Assembly: GCA_001839685.1 (NCBI GenBank)
Contig: MLAK01001371.1
Coordinates: forward strand, 1 to 58,056
Direction: 5' to 3'
Source of the DNA: Tritrichomonas foetus
Lineage: Eukaryota; Parabasalia; Tritrichomonadida; Tritrichomonadidae
DNA: 58,056 nucleotides
Shown here: positions 32,069-42,805 of the stretch, one piece after another
How the letters are laid out: every line of letters begins with the position of its first letter
How positions within the stretch are numbered: the first letter of the stretch is position 1
Position numbers and translations under genes: made by a program
The notes under the pieces: generated by a model
Told to the model about the DNA's origin: nothing
Seen by the model: only the letters and a program-made list of their open reading frames with translations
Database searches by the model: none

Positions 32069-32074
32069 AATAAA
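32069..32074 (+). terminator. AATAAA poly(A)-signal-like hexamer
   Basis: AATAAA lies 36 bases after the stop of the CARMIL-like gene. A 24-base T run follows at about 32150 in the convergent spacer with the next gene; no gene is seen there. Confidence 0.45.
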
Positions 32075-32146
32075 ATGATATTCGAGGGATTCTTTATTAT
32101 TTTTATATTTTTCATTTCTTTTTTCGATTTCTAAAAATTATTATTA

Positions 32147-32177
<31 letters not shown>

Positions 32178-32393
32178 CATGTTTTGAAGACGTTATATAT
32201 AGATAATCATTTTACATGAAATTGGTGAACAAATGATATGAAGCTCTGAATGCTCTTATATCATTACAATCTTCATGTTTTCCCACCAAAATAGTTTGTA
32301 AAATTTATAATTTTATGAATAGAAATTATTGGTGGATACTTTCATTCATTTCTCCATCTGAGAGTAAATAAACAGAAGTGAGAGAAAAATACA

Positions 32394-32960
32394 TTAGCAG
32401 CATGATTTAAAAGAGACAGATTCGGAAACATCAGATGAAGTTTCATATCCCATATCTCTTTTAATGAGTTCACATGCAATTAGTTGAAATAAATCTGAAA
32501 TATTCATTCCATTTTTAGCCGAAGTCATGATAAAAATTGCTTTGTTTTGCTCACAGAACTCAAGATACTGTGTTTGGTTGACCTCTCCAACTAAATCATG
32601 CTTGTTTCCAACAAGAATTGTTACTGAATTGACATCTTTTTCATTTTGAATTTCATAATACCATTTTTCTGCTTCAAGAAAACTTTCTTTGGAGGAAATG
32701 TCAAAAACCAGAACCAATGAATCAGCGTTTCTAATATACATTGGTAAAAGACAGCGATATTTTTCTTGTCCAGCAGTGTCCCAAATATGAAGTAATACAG
32801 AGTTTTCTGAATCCACAATAATATTTGCAGGAAGAAAGTTGGCATTGATGGTAGTTTTACTTTCTTCGTTGTATTTTCCGTCACAAAAAACAGAAATGAT
32901 GTTGGTTTTTCCAACACCATATGGCCCAAAAAGCACAACTTTATATTTCTTCATCTTCAT
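32394..32960 (-). CDS. Rab-like small GTPase, divergent
   Basis: This 188-aa protein starts at ATG 32960; a second Met two codons later is possible. It has P-loop GPYGVGKT (12-19), switch I KTTINANF, WDTAGQEKYR (60-69), NKHD (119-122) and TSAKNG (146-151), and a short tail ending SCC for prenylation. The P-loop Pro13 and Tyr14 are unusual but all nucleotide-binding motifs are kept. The sequence departs from canonical Rabs in switch I and in the short C-terminus, so it is best called Rab-like. It is divergent with the surface-protein gene at 33095, with 134 bases between the two ATGs; a CACTTTTTTCAG motif lies in that spacer. Confidence 0.88.
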   Translation of the reverse strand: MKMKKYKVVLFGPYGVGKTNIISVFCDGKYNEESKTTINANFLPANIIVDSENSVLLHIWDTAGQEKYRCLLPMYIRNADSLVLVFDISSKESFLEAEKWYYEIQNEKDVNSVTILVGNKHDLVGEVNQTQYLEFCEQNKAIFIMTSAKNGMNISDLFQLIACELIKRDMGYETSSDVSESVSFKSCC

Positions 32961-33041
32961 TGAAATCTTTCACCGATAAAATTTCACTTTCTGTCCATTT
33001 TTTGTTGAAGCTTTGAAATTTACAAAATAGACTTTTTTAGA

Positions 33042-33053
33042 CACTTTTTTCAG
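33042..33053. promoter_or_regulatory. CACTTTTTTC motif in a short divergent promoter
   Basis: CACTTTTTTCAG lies between the divergent Rab-like and surface-protein genes. On the minus strand it reads GAAAAAAGTG, a variant of the recurrent upstream motif. Confidence 0.3.
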
Positions 33054-33094
33054 AATTTTTATGTTGGCATATTTTCAGGGGAAGTGTTGTATTG

Positions 33095-34378
33095 ATGAAT
33101 GCAACTTTCTTATCTCTCATTTTATTGTCACTATCAAGCTCACCATTTCAGATAACATCTCAAACAATGCTTCAACATAATCGCATATCATTTAATCATA
33201 TAATTATGTCTCGTCATTTATCTTCATTTTTATATCATCAGCAAACGACAAATTATAAAATATGCATAAAAAACGCCCAATTTATAAATGTATTAAATAA
33301 CATTTTAATTATCAAGCAGAATAAGGAAATGGATTTTTTTCATTCACAATTATTTAATTCTTCCATATCACTAACGCCAAATGAAGATGATGTATTAATC
33401 AAAAATTCAGTATTTAAACAAATTAAATCCAAAAAAGATGGTGCAGCAATATACTTTCATAGTCAAAATAGTAAATTGACAATTATATCTTGTGGATTCA
33501 CACTTTGTCATTCATCAGAAGCTGGTGGGGCATTATTTTTCAACGGAGCATCTCTTAATATTTCAAATACATGTTTTCTTGGATGTATTTCTCAAACATA
33601 TGGACAAGCATTATCTGTTGAAACAACTGATGAATCTATAAACTCATATGAATATATGTCAATTTCACAATGTTCACCAAAAAGATCACCTGGAAGCAAG
33701 CAATGCATTTTTCTATCGCATGGAAAACAATGTTTAGCTAATCTAAATAGTAGTTCAAATCATGTTGTTGAATTTGGTTCATGCTTTTGTACAGCTTATA
33801 CAACATCACTCTCTCTACATTTTACTAATTTCGTCGGAAATTCAGGAAAAAATGGATTTTGGTTTTACAAAACAAAACTTGAAGATAGTTTTTCATATTG
33901 TAATATAATAATGAATAGTATAGAAGGCGAAAAAAGTAGTCTTCTAACACTTGAGCAAGCAGGGATTCTTCTTTATGAATTCATATTTCTTGAAAATAGT
34001 TGCAGAACCTATTTTTGTGGTGGTGTTGTTCGTTTAGATAAATGTAAATTCGATATCGAAGATAAAACCAACTTTCATAAACTATGTGAAAACTTTGATT
34101 ATGGAAACTCAATTTTTGGATCAGCAATCCAGATTTCAATAACTGCTATGCCATATCATGCTACATGGGATTGTTGGGCTTTTGGTTTTCCCTCACCAAC
34201 ACCATCTAGATCACTTCAGCCTATTGAAGCTGCTTCAGATAATGCAGTTTCCGGATTTTCATTATTTCTACTGTTAATTATAATTGGTGGAATATCTGGA
34301 TCGTTAGTATTTTATGTTTATAGTAGTTATTTAATCGGAAATAAAAAGAATAACTTAGAAAACCTTCAAATAGGTTAA
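33095..34378 (+). CDS. Type I surface protein with beta-helix ectodomain (Pmp-like)
   Basis: This 427-aa protein starts at ATG 33095. It has a signal peptide (MNATFLSLILLSLSSSPF), an ectodomain with short right-handed beta-helix-like coils (IKNSVFKQIKSKKDGAAIYF, LTIISCGFTLCHSSEAGGAL, LNISNTCFLGCISQTYGQAL), many Cys and several N-glycosylation sites. One transmembrane helix near 388-410 (FSLFLLLIIIGGISGSLVFY) is followed by a short basic tail (GNKKNNLENLQIG). The repeats of Asn-Ser/Thr-x-Phe and Gly-Gly-Ala are typical of the trichomonad family likened to chlamydial polymorphic membrane proteins. It is presumably a cell-surface adhesin or antigen; ligand unknown. Confidence 0.75.
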   Translation: MNATFLSLILLSLSSSPFQITSQTMLQHNRISFNHIIMSRHLSSFLYHQQTTNYKICIKNAQFINVLNNILIIKQNKEMDFFHSQLFNSSISLTPNEDDVLIKNSVFKQIKSKKDGAAIYFHSQNSKLTIISCGFTLCHSSEAGGALFFNGASLNISNTCFLGCISQTYGQALSVETTDESINSYEYMSISQCSPKRSPGSKQCIFLSHGKQCLANLNSSSNHVVEFGSCFCTAYTTSLSLHFTNFVGNSGKNGFWFYKTKLEDSFSYCNIIMNSIEGEKSSLLTLEQAGILLYEFIFLENSCRTYFCGGVVRLDKCKFDIEDKTNFHKLCENFDYGNSIFGSAIQISITAMPYHATWDCWAFGFPSPTPSRSLQPIEAASDNAVSGFSLFLLLIIIGGISGSLVFYVYSSYLIGNKKNNLENLQIG

Positions 34379-34673
34379 AGGAGGGTGAATTGTTGTTAAA
34401 AAATGTCTTTTTTACCAAGGTAATAATTATAGTCAATCACGTCTAAAATGATGATTGAATTAGTAACTGTTTCATGCGATGTTAGCATCGAGATTCATTA
34501 AAAAATCAAATAACGATACAAATGATGTTGTACTATTTATTATAAATTAATATGAGTTTCACTAATAAAAAAGAGTCTCTAAAATCTAATTAATCTTTTA
34601 TTACAACTTCTCAAAAAATATTAATCCACAAACTAAAAATTCAAACGCTAAACAGGCAAAAACAATCTTCATT
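34379..34673. other. Intergenic, no gene seen
   Basis: A+T-rich spacer after the beta-helix surface gene; nothing recognised. Confidence 0.5.
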
Positions 34674-35115
34674 TTATTTGGTTGGTGATATGGTTTGTGT
34701 GTAGAAGTACTGCACATCTTTCACGAATGAAAGTGCCTCCTGTAGTTTTGCCATAGCACTTTTTGGCGAGTTTGTCATCACTGCCACCATCTAGGCTGCT
34801 CCCTCTGAAAGTCTTTCTAACCGGTGGAATAGGCAGCACAGGCAGAGATAACTGTCATAAATGATGCAGGTTGCAAGTTGAAGTAGGCCCTCAGTGACCT
34901 GTAATGTGAATGATTCATAAATATATTCAGATGAGTGATGAATTTTCTGTGAAAAATCAAGCGAAGTTATCAATCTAAAATGCAGTTAGAATTCACTTAT
35001 CTTCTCAAAATACCGAGTTGTCACTTTAAGGCTCATTGTAACGATGGCGTTAAATGACTTAGTTTCAAGAATCAAAGCAGCACTTTCAAAGGAAGGAGGA
35101 ATAAAATCAGCAAAA
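34674..35115 (-). pseudogene. Decayed or spliced coding locus, unrecognised
   Basis: One minus-strand frame is coding-like over about 440 bases but carries two stops. It reads SFESAALILETKSFNAIVTM, SLKVTTRYFEKISEF, TAA (34986-34988), then KIHHSSEYIYESFTLQVTEG and CCLFHRLERLSEGAA, TAG (34791-34793), then MVAVMTNSPKSAMAKLQEAL and a final TAA at 34674-34676. The region is richer in G+C than its flanks, as genes here are. I do not recognise the family. Stop codons by substitution, or an unrecognised intron around the first stop, would both explain it. Confidence 0.4.
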
Positions 35116-35308
35116 ATGTAAATCTTTTTAATCTTTCTTTGATGTAAATGATTTGGGAAAATGCAAAAACTTTGTTTAATAATAATAAAAACAAAATGAA
35201 TAAAAGAAAAATTTGGACACGATTAATTTAGTAATCAAATGGTATTAAGTGCATGGTGTTTGGAATTGATTTATGAAAACTGTTTCAACTGACATTTTGA
35301 TCATCTAA

Positions 35309-36034
35309 TTATGAGTAATTATCAATATAGTTTTCATTTTCAGTTGAAGGATCTTCTGGAAATTCAACAGAAATCAATCCATCAATTTGACAACTCTTTT
35401 TCACAGGAAAAGAATCAAGAATTTGTCCAGTTGGCATGGCGTTGAATGCTTTTTCAAGGATTTGTTCAAGATTTCTAATCTTATAGTCATCACTTGTTGT
35501 ATCTTGTCCGAGAATCATGTTTCGAATCGAGTGATGTGAATCATCCATGAATTTGACTAAATTTTCTTTTTTCTCATTCAGGTAAGAAGATAAAGAATAA
35601 TTCGAATCTTTTATTTCATTGATTTTGTTTGTTGTTGGACGAAGAAGATCATGCCTTTTATTATCTTTTTCAGCTTTTATTATATTTGTTTCAAGTTTTA
35701 ATTGATCTTCTAAAGTCGAAATTTTTATTTTCAATTTGGATTCTTCTTCTTTCATCTTCTTTCTTCTTCTTTCTTCTTCTTTTTTGATTTTGTGTTTAAA
35801 TGAATGAGATTGCTTAACAAGAAGATTTATTTCTTTTTCGATCTTTTCGTTTTCGTCTTTCAAATTTAATGCTTCTTGCCGATTCAATGTCATTTCAGCA
35901 CGTAATAACGATATGTTTGGATTTCTTGGAGAACGAGGAGATAGTGTTGATCGAGGTGAGAACGATGTTTGTGAACGTGTAGTTGCTGACGAATTTTGAA
36001 TATCTTTTAATGGAAGTGGGGCGAGAATGCTCAT
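35309..36034 (-). CDS. Coiled-coil protein with Ser-Pro-Arg head
   Basis: This 241-aa protein starts at ATG 36034. Residues 1-45 are disordered with SP/SPR motifs (SFSPRSTLSPRSPRNP). Residues 48-150 are strongly charged coiled coil (KDENEKIEKEINLLVKQ, KKEEERRRKKMKEEESK). The C-terminal 90 residues are mixed, with a conserved-looking helix (YKIRNLEQILEKAFNAMP) and an acidic end. It has no recognised family and could be a cytoskeletal or basal-body component by composition only. Confidence 0.65.
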   Translation of the reverse strand: MSILAPLPLKDIQNSSATTRSQTSFSPRSTLSPRSPRNPNISLLRAEMTLNRQEALNLKDENEKIEKEINLLVKQSHSFKHKIKKEEERRRKKMKEEESKLKIKISTLEDQLKLETNIIKAEKDNKRHDLLRPTTNKINEIKDSNYSLSSYLNEKKENLVKFMDDSHHSIRNMILGQDTTSDDYKIRNLEQILEKAFNAMPTGQILDSFPVKKSCQIDGLISVEFPEDPSTENENYIDNYS

Positions 36035-36717
36035 TTGGAAATTCTGAAACTACAAATTGAATACATAACGTCTTATGGAAAATTTTTTGACGTTACCAAG
36101 TATTCAATTAAAATCTAATTGCAATTTTTTTAAAATATGTTTATCTTATTAATCCAAAATGTAATAAGAAAAATTTCTTCATTATAAGTGTATCTATATA
36201 ATTTGGCATTATTTATATTATATGTATTAACTAATTCGAAGATTTGTCGAAATTGGATTATTGGTATTTTTTCAATGTCCATAATTAATGAAATAGCCGA
36301 TTTTAGAAGATGTAGTCAAACCAAAATGATTGTATAGGGAAAAATGATGTTTTTTTGTCTTTTATTAATCAAATGAATAATAATACATATTTCATAGCTT
36401 TACTTAATAAAAGGAAGATAAAATGGTATTTTATTTCTAAATGAACTATATAAACATTTTTTCATCAAGGAAATTTCAATCAAATGAGAAAAATTGATTA
36501 AATTCAATTTTTTTTCTCCTTGATTATTTCACCTATTAAACTCTATTGTTTAATATAAATATGTTATTATATTTGGATTTCTTTTTCTCTTTATTATTCA
36601 ATCCAAATGTTTTTTGTCAATGACATTATATTAATTCTTAGCTTCAATAATTATAGAGAGCGAAAAACATAAAAAAAAAGTATAGAATTGTCACATATCA
36701 GAAAATTACAAACATAT
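36035..36717. other. Intergenic, no gene seen
   Basis: A+T-rich spacer between the coiled-coil gene and the 3' end of the USP; nothing recognised. Confidence 0.5.
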
Positions 36718-39002
36718 TTATTTTTCTACCCGCATATAAAATAAAATGTAAGCTCTTGGTGAAAAGATTACATTTGGTGACGCAAGTTTAGAATATGAAT
36801 CATTGAAACTATACCATTTTCCAGTGGATGGGTCAACTGCAGCCGATGTATAATGCCCCTGTGAAAGTGATCCTGAATGAAAAACCACTGACACAAGTTT
36901 ATATGTTCCAGTACACTTTGGGGCAATTTGGCTGATATTAATTTTTGCTGGATAAACTACTTTGGTGTCATTTTTACTCGAAAATCCATTTAATACCACA
37001 AATCGTTTCAAATGAATGATTAAAATTCGTGAAACAAATTTAATTTCCATATTCTGATTGGCACAAACATTAATGTTACATTTTGGACATCTCCATTTAT
37101 TATTTTCATCAAGTTGTCCTGAACAAATGAATTTTTTAACGCAGCTTTCTAGAGGAACTTCACCAACAACGTTTTGGGGAATTGGCAAAGAAAGAAAAAG
37201 AAAGGGATCATTAATTGTTTCAACCTCTTCACAGTTTGGACAGATAGTTTTTGTTTCAAGATGACCAAAAAACAACTCTTCTATAATCGAAGAAGGTGCT
37301 GTAGGATTCATGCTTTTATACATTCGGCTTCGTGGGGTCAAACTAAACCTGCTTCTAATCATTGTCTGATTCTCATTTTCATTGATTTTATTCATGTTCT
37401 CCATATTCCCAAACATCACACTATTTGTGCTATTACTACATTTATTCACACCATTAATCACACAACTATTCAAACCATTATTCAAATCATTATTCATATT
37501 GTTATTTATGTTCGGATTCATGCTATTGTTCAACATATTGTCACAATTACTGTTAGAAATGGTAGCCATAGTTGGGTTATTGTCTGTGCTTGGGGAGAAA
37601 TTATCAGAGTCATAGTGGTAGCGGTTAAGATCTTCGTGAAGGCCATCTAGAATAGCGCCAATCATTTCTTGTGCATCATGTTGTTTGTTATCTGCGAATT
37701 CTTTGTATTTGGATGCAACAACCTTCCTTAATTGCCGGGGATCTCTTGCTGAATTTGATGCAGCACACATCATTTCAATTAAAGTTGCAAATTCTCTGGC
37801 GATAACTCCGCCGCTTCCATGAGGGTTATTTTTATTAATTGTTGCTGAAAATCCAGGTGACATTACAAATTGATATAAAGGAGGCAATCTTATAATACAT
37901 TGAAATAGCATGTATTTCCGTTATTTATCAAACCTACTGGATTCGGATGTTTTATTTGGTATGTTGAACTTGAATGTTTGGTGGAATTTGGATTCACTGT
38001 TATAATTTCTGAACCTTCATCGATTTGAAATGTTAAATTTTGTAAAGTTGAAGTTAATTTCAATTTCATCAGATTTTTATTATTGTAACTACTCAAGCAA
38101 CTGCTGTTACTGCTACTATTTCCTGATACATAACCACTATTTGTACTATTATAGCTACTGCTGCAACTGCTATTTCCTGAATAATTGGAATAATTTGATT
38201 TATTATTTGAGTAATTATTAGAATAATTATTTGAAATATTATTTGCTTGAGTGAAAGTATCATAATTATGAGGAAATGGACTTTTTGAATAATTATTAGA
38301 ATTTTTTGATTTTGCGTTTTTTGAAGATGAATAAATTTGTTGAATTTCTGCAACTTGAGCTTTTTCAACAAGTCGTATTTTATTCCCGAATTTTTTCACA
38401 TAATCACCAATTGTCATTGTGTCGGGAATGACTTCATTAGTTTCATAAGAAACAAAGGTATGATCAGCATAAACGAATCTGAAAACCACACAAAGTGGTC
38501 TTCGAATGTCACCAACGAACCAATCGGCCGAACAAGTTTTTATTCTGGTTTCTTTAGACGTTTCCCTTTCTAAAATTATTGGATCCAATAAAACAACAGT
38601 GCAGCTTGTGATTGGATGAACCGATAATCTTCTGGCAACAGGAGATTTACAAGAAAATATTTCCACAAGCCTGCTCCAGATGGAAGCTTCAACAATCATG
38701 AAGTCTTTTTTATAAATTTTCTTTGTATCAAATTCACCATTTGATAAGCAAAGTGAAGTGTTGTCTATAGGCCCAGGAAAAGGTGGATTAGTAGAATTAT
38801 TATTCATTATATTTGAGGCACTTTCTTTATCATCAAATGCATTGGCTGCCGGCTCTTTAATGAAATCCATCAAAGAATCGTGCCAAAATTTCGAAACAAT
38901 AAAAATTTTCCTGGATTGTCCATTACTCCGAAGATTGTTCAACTCTGCAGAACGGCCTCGAAGCTCCTGGCGAATCTGATCTTGAAAACCAGATTCCATC
39001 AT
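36718..39002 (-). pseudogene. DUSP-USP ubiquitin-specific protease split by a frameshift in the Cys box
   Basis: Two overlapping minus frames together make one USP of about 760 aa. The first (39002-37890, ATG 39002) has a DUSP-like domain (IFIVSKFWHDSLMDFI, GPIDNTSLCL, KKDFMIVEASIWSRLVEIF), a UBL-like stretch, an Asn/Ser-rich linker, then the catalytic Cys box up to GLINNGNTCYFNVL, where TAA ends it. The second (from 37911) resumes at FQCIIRLPPLYQFVMSPGF and continues through QHDAQEMIGAILDGL, two CxxC zinc pairs (CPNC, CPKC), an Asn-rich insert and the His box (GHYTSA...WYSFNDS). The family requires GNTCYxNxxLQ, so about four residues (3n+1 bases, probably 13) are missing at the junction between TTCAAT repeats. 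It is similar in plan to USP4/11/15. It is either a recent inactivation or an assembly error. Confidence 0.8.
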
Positions 39003-39061
39003 CAATCTTCAGTTTTTTTGAATGGAGCCTATTATTTTGAAAAAAATATATCAGACAGGTA

Positions 39062-39070
39062 CACTTTTTC
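39062..39070 (-). promoter_or_regulatory. GAAAAAGTG motif upstream of the USP
   Basis: GAAAAAGTG on the gene's own strand, 60 bases before the USP ATG. A second copy on the other strand is at 39161-39170. Confidence 0.3.
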
Positions 39071-39863
39071 ATAAAAAATCTAGGTTAATATAATTGAATA
39101 GTAATATTTTTTGTGAGAAAATAAATCATTTTATTTTTGGAAAAAAATATTCATCTTTATGAAAAAGTGGAAAATAAGAAAAAATTATTCTTCCAATTGA
39201 AATATTTGAAAGTAGATACGAAATTACATTGAAGAACTTTTTGACAATTTAATTGGTTTGAGTTTATTCGAAGGAAATGATTTCTTTCAGTTTTACGGTA
39301 GAACAATATAGGCTAATGATCTTCCAGTGATTAATTGAATCTTTGGATTTAAGAACTTTTGAAACATGATGAACATTACCCAGTCACTACAATGTAGGTG
39401 AAAGTTAATAATCACTTTAAGATTGAATGCAACGCTTTTATTGAAAAAATGAAAATTGAATAAAAAGTCAGATAGAAAAAGTGGATCTGTATCATGTGAT
39501 GAATGGAAATGGAGGCAGTTAAATCGTATCATGAAAGGAATTCATATTTGATAAATGAAAATGAGTTTCCTTGGAACCAAATATGGTTGTCGTGATATTA
39601 ATGACCATAATTTACATGGCTATTTTTTTGGAGTGCTATAATTGTTATCAGTTTGTATTTTAAAAATTAAAAGTTGTCCAAGCATGATGAAAAATGCTTC
39701 GAAATGATAAAAGAACATTGACGAGAAAAGTTCACAAAATATTTCATCATTTGAAAGATAAACGAAACATTAATGCATTGAAAGAGAAATTAGGTTATCA
39801 TGTCTAGTTTTGGTTTGGAAAGGACTATTTTTCAGAAGAGATATGCTTTTTGACAGAAAAATC
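39071..39863. other. Intergenic, no gene seen
   Basis: A+T-rich spacer upstream of the USP. It contains GAAAAAGTGG at 39161 and 39475. No supported frame. Confidence 0.45.
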
Positions 39864-40053
39864 GGGAAATGTGATGTGACTTTGCGGACCCCTTCGACTC
39901 ATTCAGCCATTGGATGAGGTGCTGGCTTGTGAACACGATTTGCTCCAATTAGAAGTGGCCCAAAGAACCAGCAAAGCTCACATCACATTAACCCATTTTT
40001 GACCTTTATTTGACATTCACTTCACAATTTCAAAAATCATTGGGAAATGAGTT
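39864..40053 (-). repeat. Fold-back repeat, copy B
   Basis: The inverse orientation of copy A: GAAATGTGATGTGACTTTGC at the left, then GTGGCCCAAAGAACCAGC and AGCTCACATCACATTAACCC, followed by CCTTTATTTGACATTCACTT. The left and right ends are inverted copies of each other. It ends directly before the phosphatase pseudogene. Confidence 0.7.
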
Positions 40054-40137
40054 TCAGCGTTTGCTTTGACTGGAATGAGTAAGAAAAAGTAATCAATAAC
40101 TCAGATAAATTTTCATCCAATGTGAAATGAAGCGAAC

Positions 40138-40905
40138 CGCAAATATCAATAATCGGATCATGAATCACCTATCATATGTGAAAGTAAACAGTGAGAGTGT
40201 TCAAGAAGACATGAATCTCATTACTAAATTTAATCAATCTTTTGATTGTCTTCCTCTTGCAGCTCTTCTCGATAAACACACTTTTTGTGTTCATTAGAAT
40301 TTCTTCACATTTGAAAACCATTTTACAAAATGAGGTCCTTCATCGTCAAATTCATGATGTTTCAGTTTCTCAATTATTGATCTATAGTACGTGGTCTGAT
40401 TCACGTACAATAAATAGCGAATATATGCCATCTTATCGTGATGCAGGATGTTGTTATGGTGAAAATGCAGTCAATAAATTTTTAAATATAAATCAAATCC
40501 TATGTATTTTAAGAGCTCATCAATGCATTAATAATGAAATTGAACTACTCATGTATATAAAACTCTGACATTTTTTTGTTGTAGTTTATCTAATCAGCAT
40601 AATAAAAGTGGCATTTTAATTAAGCAGTTGAATTGGTGACTTTTGATGCGAAATCTTTTGATCCTCTTCCACATATTTCACAAGATGATTTGGTGTTCTT
40701 TGATATGCCTGTTCCAAAACAAAGAAAAAAAAAATTAAGTGTATCTTTATCTTTTAGGGAATTGGAAAATTTGGCAAATACTGGATTAACACGTTCAGCT
40801 GAGAATATACCTGATTATAAGGCCAATGCAAAATCATTGAGACTCTCGAATGCTCCACACACCGAATCTGCCTTATTATTGGATGGCAAAGATCATTTTG
40901 AGTGA
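40138..40905 (+). pseudogene. PPP-family Ser/Thr phosphatase pseudogene
   Basis: Segments of a PP1/PP2A-type catalytic subunit appear in order but in changing frames. FDCLPLAALLDKHTFCVH (40241-40294) ends at TAG where the family has CVHGG. The next frame carries ISSHLKTILQNEV and IHDVSVSQLLIYSTWSDSRT, then MPSYRDAGCCYGENAVNKFL and ILCILRAHQCINN (the LWSDP, RG-G, FG, FL and RAH blocks). A further frame has LSNQHNKSGIL, and a last one FDAKSFDPLPHI plus a C-terminal tail ending at 40905. At least three frameshifts and loss of the GG after VH make it non-functional. The 5' half, with the first metal-binding motifs, is missing; fold-back repeat copy B abuts the broken end. Confidence 0.8.
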
Positions 40906-42193
40906 AAATGAGACCACATTCTCTAATTAAACCAGTAAAAACGCCAAATGCAAGTTAATTGATTGATGAAAGGTTGTCATCTATTGATTTATACTGAGTT
41001 TGAACTTAAAATATTCTCAAATAGAATATGAAAAAGAAACTTGAATGAAGTTTTGTGAAAAGAAATTGAGAATGAAAATGAAAAAGAGTTTGAAAATTAA
41101 TTGGAAAATATTTTTCGCACTTTTATTATAATTTATCGAACTTTTTTTGATGATTTTGTTTCTTCCATCATGTTTTCACATGACGACTATTATTTAATTA
41201 AATGTATTTAATACTTCTACTTGCCATGTGAATACGCAAAATTTAAAATACTGTGTTTCTCTTTCTTTCATCTAGTTTAATAAATTAAGCAGAATTTCTG
41301 ATTCTTTTTTCAGGAATTATTTAATGTTCTATCCGTGGTACACATATCTTTTACGACAAAGAGTCTTTCAAAATTTGGATAGAATGGTTGTATTGTTTTG
41401 TTTTGAAAAAGAAAATCTGTATTTTTGCAAAAAAATGAAAATAGTGATTGATACACAATTTTACAGTTTTTCATGAATTATGAATAAGAGGAAAATATTG
41501 TGTTCCTTTATTCGGATCTGTGCTTTCATGAAGTGAGTAATAAGATGCTATGTTAAGGAAAACACTTGATGTTGAGTCATAAGATTGTGAAACCTTGGTC
41601 ATTTAAAAATAATATTGATATCCCTTAAAATGAATATTAATGACACCAGATATTAGAAATATAAAGTGACTAGTTTTTTGCTATTTTGAAGTAAAGTTAC
41701 AACCAATATTACGTGTAGATTTAAGGTCCAATTACCGACGGGTATATGACAGTTTACAAATTTGAGAACTATTTCATATAAATCTTTTATTGAACCAATT
41801 TGTGATTTTTAAAATATTTCGGATTGATTCTTTCGATCAATTGGCGTGATTTTTTTTTTAGAAATTTTGTGTAGCTGTATATCAGTTTGATAGATTTATC
41901 AAATAATTTATTTAAAAACTTACATCACCTCCAAATAAATAAACCGATGTGAAAATTTATCTTATGAATAATGGCATTTTTTCTTCAAACAATTTTGTGA
42001 AGTTTTCTTTATTGAAAAAAAGAAAGTGCCCGGATTTTATCACCAAAAAATAATCGGTCATTCGATCGTACTTTATTTTATTTTATTTTTCTTTTGTCCA
42101 TAAATCAATTCCTATAAATATAAGACACACTTTCCCCAGACATTTCGTTTCATTATAATATGAAAAGTAATAACATTGAATAAAGTCTTTAAT
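40906..42193. other. Intergenic, no gene seen
   Basis: A+T-rich spacer of 1.3 kb between the phosphatase pseudogene and the first Myb gene. I found no frame, repeat or motif worth naming. Confidence 0.5.
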
Positions 42194-42805
42194 CTAATGA
42201 TCAATTTCTTGAATAATACTCCAAATTGGGGGTAGCTTAATGAGATGTGTTGAATTATTCATTTTTTCATTTTCTAATGTTTTAATTGCTCTTTCATAAG
42301 CTGAGACAATTTTCCGATTTCTCTTCTTCTTCATTCCATTACAACAATTCTTGTTGTATATATTTTTATGATTCATTGAATATTTTGAATCTTCATTCAA
42401 AGCACAATGGTACACTGATCCAACTTGCTCCTTTTTGGTGAGACATTTTAAATGCGAATACCATCTATTTTTAACATCACTATTACTTCTTCCATCAAAA
42501 TGGGCAGCAATTTGAATCCATTTGTTTCCATATTTCTCAACTAATTCAATCAAAATCTGATCTTCTTCCTGTGTCCATTTTTCTACACGTATATCTGGAC
42601 TTAAATAGCTCATCCATCTTTCTCTGCATTGCCTTGCTGTTCTTGTTCCCATTTTTTGAGAAATTTCATCCCATCCAGGAAATGGCTTCAAGGAATTGAC
42701 TATTTCAACTAATTTAGCATCTTCTTCTTTTGAGAACACTTTTCGAGATGTTAATGCCTTTTTCGTATTAAATCTTAATTTATGGCTTGTGATTACACCT
42801 TGCAT
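42194..42805 (-). CDS. Two-repeat Myb DNA-binding protein
   Basis: This 203-aa protein starts at ATG 42805 (MQGVITSHK); the in-frame TTG at 42871 is not credible. Two Myb repeats occupy about 23-120. The first has F24 in place of the first Trp, then W45 and W64 (RTARQCRERWMSYL). The second has W77, W96 and W115 (GRSNSDVKNRWYSHL). The recognition helices RQCRERW and DVKNRW are typical of R2R3 Mybs and of the trichomonad Mybs that bind promoter elements. A short basic Lys/Asn-rich tail follows (KKKRNRK). It is probably a nuclear transcription factor. It is the first of three Myb genes within 8.4 kb. Confidence 0.88.
   Translation of the reverse strand: MQGVITSHKLRFNTKKALTSRKVFSKEEDAKLVEIVNSLKPFPGWDEISQKMGTRTARQCRERWMSYLSPDIRVEKWTQEEDQILIELVEKYGNKWIQIAAHFDGRSNSDVKNRWYSHLKCLTKKEQVGSVYHCALNEDSKYSMNHKNIYNKNCCNGMKKKRNRKIVSAYERAIKTLENEKMNNSTHLIKLPPIWSIIQEIDH

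Noticed and set aside
40242..40568. Treating the 108-codon frame as an intact small gene
   Set aside because: It contains phosphatase blocks from the middle of the domain and is flanked by matching blocks in other frames, so it is a pseudogene fragment.
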